Shown in pieces: positions 1 through 6,816 of a DNA stretch of 64,000 bases; the stretch's first letter is position 1, and each line of letters starts with the position of its first letter. The notes under the pieces were generated by a model. The model was not told the DNA's origin, did no database searches, and was given only the letters and a program-made list of their open reading frames with translations. Source of the stretch: Streptomyces durocortorensis (lineage in GTDB: Bacteria > Actinomycetota > Actinomycetes > Streptomycetales > Streptomycetaceae); assembly GCF_031760065.1 (NCBI RefSeq), contig NZ_CP134500.1:1674001-1738000 (forward strand), written 5' to 3'. The translations under genes and the position numbers were made by a program.

Positions 1-437
1 TTGCGGTAGAGGGCCAGGGAGGCGTCGTTGAAGGCGTAGACCTCCACCTCGCACTTGTGGCAGCGCTGTTCGGCGAACATGTAGGTGAGGACCAGTTCGG
101 TGGCCTCGGCCGCGTAGCCCCGTCTGCGGTGTTCGCGGGTGATCTGGATGCCCGTACGGAAACGTCCGGCCCGGGCGTCGGTCTCGCCGACCGACACCGC
201 GCCGGCGAAGGCGTGCTCGGAGCGGGTCTCGATGACCAGGTGGTACGCGGTGGGGTTCGGGGTGCGGCCGGCGCGTTCGGCGGTCCAGGCGCGGAAGCCC
301 TCGTCCGAGCGCGGCGGCTCGACCATGTCGGCGTTCCGGGCGTCCACGGTGTGCTGGGCCAGGGCCCGGAAGCCCTCCCAGTCGTCCGGTTCGATGCCTC
401 GAAGGCGGACCTTCTCGCCGGTCCACAGGTCGCTCAT
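1..437 (-). CDS. GNAT-family N-acetyltransferase, C-terminus cut by the window edge
   Basis: Translating the minus strand from the ATG at 437 gives [20 protein letters not shown] and continues open to base 1. The start resembles RimJ/RimL-type acetyltransferases, which move an acetyl group from acetyl-CoA to an amine. The acetyl-CoA loop is visible as [11 protein letters not shown], followed by the usual NxxSxxLY-type ending ([11 protein letters not shown]). The ATG overlaps the TGA of the upstream phosphotransferase gene by 4 bases (ATGA), so the two are probably translated together. Substrate unknown. About 145 residues are inside the window; only the extreme C-terminus should be missing. 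Confidence 0.85.
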   Translation of the reverse strand, partial: MSDLWTGEKVRLRGIEPDDWEGFRALAQHTVDARNADMVEPPRSDEGFRAWTAERAGRTPNPTAYHLVIETRSEHAFAGAVSVGETDARAGRFRTGIQITREHRRRGYAAEATELVLTYMFAEQRCHKCEVEVYAFNDASLALYR

Positions 438-1003
438 GGTGTTCCAGCCTGATGCGCGGGGGCCGGTCGGCAGGCTACGCGGGCCGCGATGGTCCTTGCG
501 CAGTCCAGGGACTCCGTGTGCGTGGTGTCCACCTCCAGGTCGTACACCACGCCCCGGTGCACCGTCTCGGCCTGGGACTCGGCCATGCCCCGGGGGCGGT
601 CCCCGCGGGCGGTCTCGCGGGCCGCGGCGGCCTCGGCCTCGCACCTGACGCCGACCCACAGCACGTCCAGGCCCGTCAGGGCCTTCCGCCACGGTTCCTG
701 GGAGGCCGGGCCGCCGAGGAACACGTCGTCGACGATGACCCGGGCGCCCGCCCGTACCATCGCGGCGACCCCCTCGCGCCAGGCCGCCTCCAGCCTCCGG
801 AACTCCGGTCCGACGGTTACGTCGCCGTCCGCGCCGAACCCGATGCCCTTGTCCGACGTCAGCAGGGAGGCGGGCATCGCGTCGACCAGCGTGTCGATCG
901 CGGCGGCCAGCCATGGGTCCGGCAGTTCCGCCTGGAGGCAGCGGACGATGCCGGACTTACCGGAGCTGGACCCGCCGTTCAGCACGATCACTTGAGTCGT
1001 CAC
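434..1003 (-). CDS. Chloramphenicol 3-O-phosphotransferase-like kinase
   Basis: A 189-residue P-loop kinase. Walker A is GGSSSGKS at residues 10-17, and Asp37 (in [11 protein letters not shown]) sits where the catalytic Asp37 of the S. venezuelae chloramphenicol phosphotransferase lies. The stretches [15 protein letters not shown] and [13 protein letters not shown] are also typical of that family, whose members phosphorylate the 3-hydroxyl of chloramphenicol using ATP. Length matches the known enzyme (about 178 residues). It is followed with a 4-base overlap by an acetyltransferase gene. No chloramphenicol biosynthesis genes are visible, so it is either a stand-alone resistance gene or a related small-molecule kinase. 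Family is certain; the natural substrate is inferred. Confidence 0.85.
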   Translation of the reverse strand: MTTQVIVLNGGSSSGKSGIVRCLQAELPDPWLAAAIDTLVDAMPASLLTSDKGIGFGADGDVTVGPEFRRLEAAWREGVAAMVRAGARVIVDDVFLGGPASQEPWRKALTGLDVLWVGVRCEAEAAAARETARGDRPRGMAESQAETVHRGVVYDLEVDTTHTESLDCARTIAARVACRPAPAHQAGTP

Positions 1004-1130
1004 CGGGTCACGGTAGAGGCAACCGGTACGGGCCCCCAGCGATTTTCGGTGCGGCCGCCGTACCGCCGTGCCCCCGGCATCACGCGGACCTCACGGGACG
1101 AGGTCCTGCGCGGTACGGACCCGGCCGCAC

Positions 1131-1165
1131 CTGCGCCCCCGGGCCGGTGAGGTCCGGGGGCGCAG
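1131..1165 (-). terminator. Rho-independent-type hairpin downstream of the 1215-1520 gene
   Basis: A perfect 12-bp inverted repeat, CTGCGCCCCCGG at 1131-1142 and CCGGGGGCGCAG at 1154-1165, with an 11-base loop. It lies just after the stop of the minus-strand gene at 1215. As usual in Streptomyces there is no clear U-tract. Confidence 0.6.
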
Positions 1166-1214
1166 GGCGATCGGCGTTGCGGGGTAAGGCGGGCGGGGTC
1201 GGTGGGGTTGGTCG

Positions 1215-1520
1215 TCAGCGGCCGTAGCGGATCAGCGCGCGGACCATGCGGCAGGTGGTGTCGGACGGCGGGTGGATGCCCAGGCGCTCGGCGGTGATCC
1301 GTATCCGGTGGTTTCCGGCGCTGGAGGGCTGGTAGACCCCGCTGTCGAGCAGGGCGATCGCCAGGCGCATGGCCTTGAGGCGCCGGTTGTGGGAGACATA
1401 CCACTCGCGGGGGCGGCCCGCGGGCAGTCGCTTCTTCGGCATCGGGGTGGGAAGCGGCGGGTGGAAGGGCATCGGGAGCTGTCGGTCGAGCGGCTCGGAC
1501 GTGACTGCGGCAACGGCCAT
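1215..1520 (-). CDS. Small conserved actinomycete protein of unknown function
   Basis: I do not recognise a named family. The product is about 101 residues: a proline-rich N-terminus (MPFHPPLPTPMPKKRLPAGRP) followed by a basic, probably helical part (SHNRRLKAMRLAIALLDSG) and the ending DTTCRMVRALIRYGR. The start at 1520 is preferred because AGGAGG sits 6 bases before it; an in-frame ATG two codons earlier directly abuts AGGAGG. The gene stands alone, divergent from the ArsC-family gene, with a strong hairpin downstream. The length, composition and basic C-terminal half would suit a small nucleic-acid-associated protein, but that is only a guess. Confidence 0.6.
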   Translation of the reverse strand: MAVAAVTSEPLDRQLPMPFHPPLPTPMPKKRLPAGRPREWYVSHNRRLKAMRLAIALLDSGVYQPSSAGNHRIRITAERLGIHPPSDTTCRMVRALIRYGR

Positions 1521-1639
1521 CGGCATCCTCCTGGCAGGGTGATGGAACCCTTGTGAACTCCCTCCATTTTACTGCCCCCCACTGACAATCGCCCCTGGCC
1601 AGAGGCTATTTCGGCAGTCCCTCGCGTACCCTTGGCCCC

Positions 1640-1999
1640 ATGGAGATCTGGATCAATCCGGCCTGTTCCAAGTGCCGCAGCGCGCTGACTCTGCTCGATG
1701 CGGAAGGCGCCGACTACACCGTCCGCCGCTACCTGGAGGACGTGCCGTCGCCCGAGGAGATCCGGGCCGTCCTCGACCGGCTCGGTCTCGAACCGTGGGA
1801 GATCACACGGACCCAGGAAGCTGCGGCCAAGGAGCTCGGGCTCAAGGAGTGGCCCCGGGACGCCGGTTCGCGCGAGCGGTGGATCGCCGCCCTGTCCGAG
1901 CACCCCAAGCTGATCCAGCGGCCCATCATCACCGCCGACGACGGCAGCGCCGTGGTGGCGCGCACCGATGACGCGGTTCGGGACGCGCTGGGGCGGTAG
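1640..1999 (+). CDS. ArsC/Spx-family arsenate reductase-like protein
   Basis: A 119-residue thioredoxin-fold protein of the glutaredoxin-type ArsC family. It starts MEIWINPACSKCRSAL, so the active-site cysteines are Cys9 and Cys12. Family members use the first cysteine to reduce arsenate with glutathione- or mycothiol/redoxin-type partners. The conserved C-terminal region HPKLIQRPII carries the substrate-binding arginine after the proline-rich turn. No arsB, arsR or acr3 gene is nearby, so a general thiol-redox role is as likely as arsenic resistance. The ATG at 1640 begins directly at the family's conserved N-terminus. Confidence 0.85.
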   Translation: MEIWINPACSKCRSALTLLDAEGADYTVRRYLEDVPSPEEIRAVLDRLGLEPWEITRTQEAAAKELGLKEWPRDAGSRERWIAALSEHPKLIQRPIITADDGSAVVARTDDAVRDALGR

Positions 2000-2011
2000 A
2001 CGGCCGAGCCG

Positions 2012-2941
2012 TCAATCTCCCGGGATCGCGGCCAGGAACGCGTCCAGGCGGCGGTTGATCTCGGCCGCCGCCGGTGCGTCCAGCGGCAGCGTGTGGTGGG
2101 TCGCGCCGGGAATCGTGTACGTCGACGCGTCCGGCAGCATGCGGTCGACCGCCTGTGCGGTACGGACGGGATCGAGCGCGCGGCCCTGCTCGGCGAGCAG
2201 GACGAGCGTCGGTACGGCGAGTCCACGCAGAGCCGGCGGACGCGGACGTGGGCCGGTGACCGGGCTCGCGGACGGAAGGCGGACGCCTTCCTCGTACAGG
2301 CGCAGCCAGTCAGGGTCCAGCCCGGCCCCGGCCGTCTCCCAGGTCAGGAACGCGCGCGCCCGCCGCGGTGTCGGACGCAGCAGGAGCGGGACGGCGCGCA
2401 GGAGATACCCGGGGCGGAAGCCCGTGAAGCACTGCGTGGGGTCCACGAGCACCAGTCCGGCCAGCTGCCGGGGGCCCGCGTGGAGGGCGTGGTGGAGCGC
2501 GATCCACGCGCCGTAGGAGTGGCCGGCGAGCACGGGCCGGCCACCGTCCGCCTCGGGGCACAGCGCCGCCAGCACCGCGTCCAGCCACCCCGTCAGGTCC
2601 GCCACCGTACGGATCGGGCGCTCCCCCGGCGTACTGCGTCCCGGCTCGCCGATCAGGTCGAGCGCGTGCACACGGCGCGTGCGGCCGAGGTGGGCCGCCT
2701 GGGCGTGCCAGACGGCGGAGGTCGCTCCGCCACCGGGCAGCAGCACCACGGACGGAGCGGTGGCGTCGGCGGGGCCGTGGCTGGTGACGTGCGTGGCGCC
2801 GTACCGGGTCGGGATGCGCGCGGTCGTCGTGCCCGGAGGCCAGCGCTCGGCCAGGAACCCGTCGTAAGCGGCGAGGAAGGAGGCGGACGGCGACGGGGCG
2901 TCCGGAGCGGCTGCGGATCCGGGGCTGCGGGACGACGGCAT
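2012..2941 (-). CDS. Alpha/beta hydrolase
   Basis: A 309-residue alpha/beta hydrolase. The oxyanion-hole strand is VVLLPGGGATSAVW, the nucleophile elbow is AGHSYGAW (GxSxG), the probable acid is in QGRALDPVRT and the catalytic histidine is in IPGATHHTLPLD. Family members hydrolyse esters, lactones or epoxides; the substrate cannot be told. The reading frame is open farther upstream, but the ATG at 2941 is preferred because the longer version would run through the divergent MarR gene. It is divergent from the MarR regulator at 3017 with a palindrome between them, so MarR control is likely. Confidence 0.85.
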   Translation of the reverse strand: MPSSRSPGSAAAPDAPSPSASFLAAYDGFLAERWPPGTTTARIPTRYGATHVTSHGPADATAPSVVLLPGGGATSAVWHAQAAHLGRTRRVHALDLIGEPGRSTPGERPIRTVADLTGWLDAVLAALCPEADGGRPVLAGHSYGAWIALHHALHAGPRQLAGLVLVDPTQCFTGFRPGYLLRAVPLLLRPTPRRARAFLTWETAGAGLDPDWLRLYEEGVRLPSASPVTGPRPRPPALRGLAVPTLVLLAEQGRALDPVRTAQAVDRMLPDASTYTIPGATHHTLPLDAPAAAEINRRLDAFLAAIPGD

Positions 2942-2989
2942 GGCACGGCCTCTCGTGGGCGTCTCCGGCTGACTCTCCGAAGATATTAT

Positions 2990-3002
2990 CTCGCTGAGCG
3001 AG
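2990..3002. promoter_or_regulatory. Probable MarR operator in the hydrolase/marR divergent region
   Basis: CTCGCTGAGCGAG is a 13-base palindrome, perfect around a central base, preceded by the AT-rich stretch ATATTAT. It lies 14 bases before the marR start and 49 bases before the hydrolase start, where a dimeric MarR protein would repress both genes. Inferred from symmetry and position. Confidence 0.6.
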
Positions 3003-3016
3003 GGAATGGAGGAGCG

Positions 3017-3514
3017 ATGGGCACGACCGACGTGCCGGACGGCGGACCGGAAGCACGTACCGGGCTGATCCATCTGCTGCGCAAGGTATCCGTCGAATTC
3101 GGCTTGCGGCAGGCGGAGTTCGCTGCCCACAACGGGATGCACCCCACTGACGTACGGGCTCTGATCTGCCTGCTCGACGCCGGACGGGCGGGCACCGACG
3201 CGACCGCCGGTTGGCTCGGGGCGCAGCTCGGACTGCATTCCGCGGGCACAACGGCGGTGGTCGACCGGCTGGTGCGGCTCGGCCATGTGACGCGCACGCG
3301 CGACCCGCGCGACGGGCGGCGCGTGCTCCTGGCGGTGGAGGAGCGGGCGGAGGAGCTGGGGCAGGCGTTCTTCGGTCCGTTCATCGGGGCCACCGACGCG
3401 GTGCTGCGCGAGCTCGACTCCCGGGAGACGGACGCCGTACGGCGGTTCCTGACGGCGGCGCACGAGGCGGTGAGGGCTGCGCCGGGGTCCGGCCGCGCCC
3501 CCGAACCACCTTGA
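3017..3514 (+). CDS. MarR-family transcriptional regulator
   Basis: A 165-residue winged-helix regulator. The dimerisation helices flank a DNA-binding core: GTDATAGWLGAQLGLHSAGTTAVVDRL is the recognition helix region and VTRTRDPRDGRRVLLAV is the wing, with the DxRDGR signature of MarR proteins. The ATG at 3017 is preceded by GGAGGAG at good spacing; the frame is open much farther upstream but that part is antisense to the hydrolase. MarR proteins usually repress their own gene and a divergent neighbour until a small ligand binds. Here the neighbour is the alpha/beta hydrolase, so its substrate may also be the ligand. Confidence 0.9.
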   Translation: MGTTDVPDGGPEARTGLIHLLRKVSVEFGLRQAEFAAHNGMHPTDVRALICLLDAGRAGTDATAGWLGAQLGLHSAGTTAVVDRLVRLGHVTRTRDPRDGRRVLLAVEERAEELGQAFFGPFIGATDAVLRELDSRETDAVRRFLTAAHEAVRAAPGSGRAPEPP

Positions 3515-3551
3515 TGTACACCCCCCGGGCACGGCGCGGGCCGGGCCGCCT

Positions 3552-4049
3552 TCAGCGCTCGTCCGTGCCCGCCCGCTTGGACGTGGCGAGGGCGATGCGG
3601 TTCCAGGTGTTGATGGTGAGGATCAGGGCCAGCAGCCGGGCCAGCTCCTCCTCGTCGAAGTGCGCCGCCGCACGGCCGTAGACCGCGTCCGGAACCCCGG
3701 CGTCCGCGACTCGGGTGACCGCGTCGGTCAGGGCCAGGGCTGCCTGTTCCTTCTCCGTGAAGAAGTGGGTCGCCTCCTGCCACACCGCGACCATGTGCAG
3801 CCGCTCCTCGCTCTCCCCCGCCTTGCGCGCGTCCGTGGTGTGCATGTGCAGGCAGTACGCGCAGTTGTTCAGGTGCGAGGAGCGGATCTGGACCAGCTCG
3901 ACCAGGGTCGGGTCCAGACCCTCGCGGGCCGCCGCGTCCAGACCGATCACGGCCCGGAAGACCTTCGGGGCGGTCTTCGCGAAGTTGAGCCGAGCGGTGG
4001 GGGCGGTAGTCGTGGCTCGGTTGTTCGTCTTGATCTCTGTCGTCGTCAT
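3552..4049 (-). CDS. AhpD-like carboxymuconolactone decarboxylase-family protein
   Basis: A 165-residue all-helical protein of the AhpD/CMD family. The redox motif is NNCAYCLHMH with Cys63, Cys66 and His70, the CxxCxxxH arrangement of alkylhydroperoxidase AhpD-type enzymes. The downstream helix ATHFFTEKEQAALALTDAVTRV is also typical. Such proteins reduce peroxides through the cysteine pair or serve as redox relays. The gene is divergent, only 47 bp away, from a MocR/GntR-type regulator. Peroxidase-like CMD genes are often paired in this way, which suggests local regulation. The exact substrate is unknown. Confidence 0.88.
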   Translation of the reverse strand: MTTTEIKTNNRATTTAPTARLNFAKTAPKVFRAVIGLDAAAREGLDPTLVELVQIRSSHLNNCAYCLHMHTTDARKAGESEERLHMVAVWQEATHFFTEKEQAALALTDAVTRVADAGVPDAVYGRAAAHFDEEELARLLALILTINTWNRIALATSKRAGTDER

Positions 4050-4096
4050 GGGTACGAATCTAGGACGACGGGCGACCGGTTACGGGGTGCATTTCG

Positions 4097-5602
4097 ATGA
4101 CGGATTCATGGGTCAATTCTGCGGAGGTCCTGGGCAGTGATCTGCCACTGGAGCTCTCCGGTGCGGGCAACCGCCGGGCGGTCCTGATGGCCGCGCTGCG
4201 CGAGGCCGTCCGCAGCGGGCGGCTCGCCCCCGGTACCCGGCTGCCGCCCTACCGTTCCCTCGCCGCCGACCTGGGCCTGGCCCGCAACACCGTCGCCGAC
4301 GCCTACGCGGAGCTGGTCGCGGAGGGGTGGCTGGCGGCCCGCCAGGGCTCGGGCACCCGGGTCGCCGAGCGGGCCGCCCCCGTCACCCCCGTCCACCGGC
4401 CGCGCACCCCCGAGCGCGCCGCCCGCCCGGTCCACGACCTGGTCCAGGGGCAGCCGGACCCCTCGGTCTTCCCGCGCACCGCCTGGCTGGCCTCCGCGCG
4501 CCGGGCCATCGCGGCCGCCCCCAGCGACGCGTTCGGGCCCGGCGATCCGCACGGGCGGCCCGAGCTGCGGCGGGCCCTGGCCGGTTATCTGGCCCGGGTA
4601 CGCGGGGTGCGGGCCTCGCCGGAGCGCATCGTCCTCTGCTCGGGCGCCGCGCACGGGCTGCGGCTGCTGGCGGACGTGCTCGGCGGTCCGTGGGCGGCGG
4701 AGGAGTACGGTCTGCCCTTCCACCGCGGGCTCCTCGCCGCTCACGGCGCCGGGACGCGGCCGCTGGGCGTGGACGGGGACGGGGCACGGGTCGACGGGCT
4801 GACCCGCCGGGACCGTGCCGTACTGCTCACGCCCGCCCACCAGTTCCCGACCGGCGGACCGCTGCACCCCGCGCGGCGGGCCGCCGTGGTCGACTGGGCC
4901 CGGTCCACCGGCGGGCTCGTCGTCGAGGACGACTACGACGGGGAGTTCCGCTACGACCGGCAGCCCGTGGGGGCCGTCCAGGGGCTCGATCCCGAGCATG
5001 TGGTGCTGCTCGGATCGGTCAGCAAAAGCCTCTCCCCCGGCCTGCGGATCGGCTGGATGGTACTGCCCCAGCGGCTGGTCGCGCCCGTCGTGGCGGCGAA
5101 GGGCGAGCGTGAGCAGTGGTCGAGCGCCACCGAACAGCTGACGCTCGCGGACTTCGTCGAGTCGGGCGCGTACGACCGGCAGGTACGGCGGATGCGGCAG
5201 CGCCACCGCCGCCGCCGGGACCAGCTGGTGGCCGCCCTGGAGCGGCGGGCGCCGCACGTCCGGGTCACCGGGATCGCGGCGGGCCTGCACGCGGTGCTTG
5301 AGCTGCCGCCCGGCACCGAGCGTTCGGTGGTCCGGGCGGCGGCCTGGCAGGGGCTTGCGGTGGAGGGTCTGGCCGACTACCGGCACCCGGGGGCGACTCC
5401 GTGTCCGGTCGCGGACGTGACTCCGTACGCGGGCGGCTCCGGCACCCGCCCGCACCCGGGCCCTGGCCCTGACCCGGCAAAGGACGCCTCGGACGCCGGT
5501 GCCGGCGCCCGTGACGGGCTCGTCGTCGGCTATGCCACCCCCGCCGAACACGCCTACCCGGAGGCGTTGGAGGCCCTGTGCCGGGCCCTCCCGCCGGGGT
5601 GA
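4097..5602 (+). CDS. MocR/PdxR-type GntR regulator with aminotransferase-like domain
   Basis: A 501-residue fusion typical of the MocR subfamily. Residues about 20-90 form a GntR winged helix (ALREAVRSGRLAPGTRLPPYRSLAADLGLARNTVADAYAELVAEGW). Residues about 120-500 form a fold-type I aminotransferase domain with VVEDDYDGEFRYDRQP and the pyridoxal-phosphate lysine Lys310 in SVSKSLSPGLRIGW. These proteins sense PLP or PLP-amine adducts and control a neighbouring gene, here probably the divergent AhpD-like gene. A low-complexity Gly/Pro/Asp insertion near residues 445-475 is unusual for the family. Its stop abuts the stop of the convergent oxidoreductase gene with no spacer. Confidence 0.9.
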   Translation: MTDSWVNSAEVLGSDLPLELSGAGNRRAVLMAALREAVRSGRLAPGTRLPPYRSLAADLGLARNTVADAYAELVAEGWLAARQGSGTRVAERAAPVTPVHRPRTPERAARPVHDLVQGQPDPSVFPRTAWLASARRAIAAAPSDAFGPGDPHGRPELRRALAGYLARVRGVRASPERIVLCSGAAHGLRLLADVLGGPWAAEEYGLPFHRGLLAAHGAGTRPLGVDGDGARVDGLTRRDRAVLLTPAHQFPTGGPLHPARRAAVVDWARSTGGLVVEDDYDGEFRYDRQPVGAVQGLDPEHVVLLGSVSKSLSPGLRIGWMVLPQRLVAPVVAAKGEREQWSSATEQLTLADFVESGAYDRQVRRMRQRHRRRRDQLVAALERRAPHVRVTGIAAGLHAVLELPPGTERSVVRAAAWQGLAVEGLADYRHPGATPCPVADVTPYAGGSGTRPHPGPGPDPAKDASDAGAGARDGLVVGYATPAEHAYPEALEALCRALPPG

Positions 5603-6511
5603 TCAGGCCGCCTGCGACTCCGCCTGCGCCAGCAGCTCCGTGAGGTGGAGGCCGAAGCGGGCGTCGCAGGCGTGTGGCACTCCCGTGCGTACCGCTTCGG
5701 CCAGCGCGTCCACCGCTCCCCTGAACGCGGTCCGCGCGCCGTCCCAGCCCGGCATCTCGGCCGTCCCCCGCTCGCCCCGGAGCTCGATCTGCACGCCCGC
5801 CGCGCCGGGCGGGGCGCTCAGGCCGAGGGTCACCGTGCTGGAGGCGCCGGAAGCGTGGCGCAGGATTAGGTGGGTGGTGTCGGCGGGGCCGCGGGCGGCG
5901 GTAACCTCCGTGACCTCGCCCAGGACCGGGATGAGCACCGAGAGCGCGTGCGGGCCGACGTCCCACAGGCCGCCCTTTTCGCGCCGCCACGGGGACTCCG
6001 CGTACTCGCTGGTGGAGCCGGACGCGTAGAGCGAGCCGAGCCACTGCGCGCGGGCGGTGAACCAGCCGCCCGCCGCTGTCTGTTCGGCGATCCAGGCCGA
6101 CGTCTCCGGGGCGAAGCGCAGGGTGCAGAAGACCACCGAGGCGACCTCCGCCTCCGCCGCCGCCTCGGCCACCGCGCGGGCCCCCTCGACCGTCGTGGCC
6201 ACCGGCTTGTCCATCAGCAGGTGGCAGCCCGCCTCCGCCGCCCGGACGGCCAGCGGGGCCTGGACGTCCGGCGGCAGCGCGAAGGCGATCGCGTCGCTCG
6301 CCTCCAGCAGCGCGTCGATCCCCTCCTCACCCGTGTACGCCCGCGTCCCGTGGGCGGCCGCGAGGCCCTCCGCCGCCTCGGCCCGGCGGCCCCACATCCC
6401 GCTCAGCTCGACGCCGGGGTGGGCGGCGAGCGCGGGGGCCTGGGTGTTGCGCGCCCAGGGGCCGGTGCCGAGGAGACCGATACGCAGAGGAGTGGTGCCC
6501 GCAGTCGTCAT
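5603..6511 (-). CDS. Gfo/Idh/MocA-family NAD(P)-dependent oxidoreductase
   Basis: A 302-residue dehydrogenase. The N-terminal Rossmann fold has LRIGLLGTGPWARN (GxG) and the conserved MDKPVATT loop (EKP variant) that contacts nicotinamide. The C-terminal beta-sheet domain begins near residue 125, and GGLWDVGPHALSVLI carries the conserved Asp/His pair. Members oxidise or reduce sugars, inositols or related alcohols. No sugar transporter is adjacent, so the substrate is unknown. The ATG at 6511 starts two residues before the fold. A 13-bp G-rich tandem repeat begins 35 bp upstream, which is an unusual promoter context. Confidence 0.88.
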   Translation of the reverse strand: MTTAGTTPLRIGLLGTGPWARNTQAPALAAHPGVELSGMWGRRAEAAEGLAAAHGTRAYTGEEGIDALLEASDAIAFALPPDVQAPLAVRAAEAGCHLLMDKPVATTVEGARAVAEAAAEAEVASVVFCTLRFAPETSAWIAEQTAAGGWFTARAQWLGSLYASGSTSEYAESPWRREKGGLWDVGPHALSVLIPVLGEVTEVTAARGPADTTHLILRHASGASSTVTLGLSAPPGAAGVQIELRGERGTAEMPGWDGARTAFRGAVDALAEAVRTGVPHACDARFGLHLTELLAQAESQAA

Positions 6512-6545
6512 GGGTGCCAGTGTGCCGGGTGCGCGAAGGAGTCCT

Positions 6546-6658
6546 GGAAAGGAGCCCCGGAAAGGGGCCTGGAGCAGGGGCTTGAAGCGGGGCCTTGGAA
6601 CGGGGGCTTGGGGCGGGGGCTTGGGGCGGGGGCTTGGAACCGGGGCGCCTGGAAGTGG
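6546..6658. repeat. 13-bp G-rich tandem repeat with G-quadruplex potential
   Basis: About eight and a half copies of a degenerate 13-mer, GGRRCRGGGGCTT, start at 6546, 6559, 6571, 6584, 6597, 6610, 6623, 6636 and 6651. Copies at 6610 and 6623 are identical. The runs of four and five G on the plus strand could fold into G-quadruplexes. It fills the 305-bp divergent region between the oxidoreductase and the TROVE-like gene. Outside the repeat I see no clear -35/-10 pair in this gap. Confidence 0.75.
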
Positions 6659-6816
6659 TCGCGAATGCGGTGGCGCGGCACCCTCGTGTCCGGTTACGTT
6701 TCCCGGGCCGGCCGCGGGACTCCGGCTGCGACTTCCGAGATGTGCCTGTAAAGCGATGATTTCGTTGTTCGCGCCCCCATTCCCCGGCCGGCATCCACGT
6801 CCACCGGGGGAAGACC

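Noticed and set aside
6512..6816. Y-RNA gene near the TROVE-like gene
   Set aside because: I looked for a long-stem small RNA in this gap and after 9500; only the G-rich repeat and the GlnR boxes are evident, so no RNA gene is claimed.
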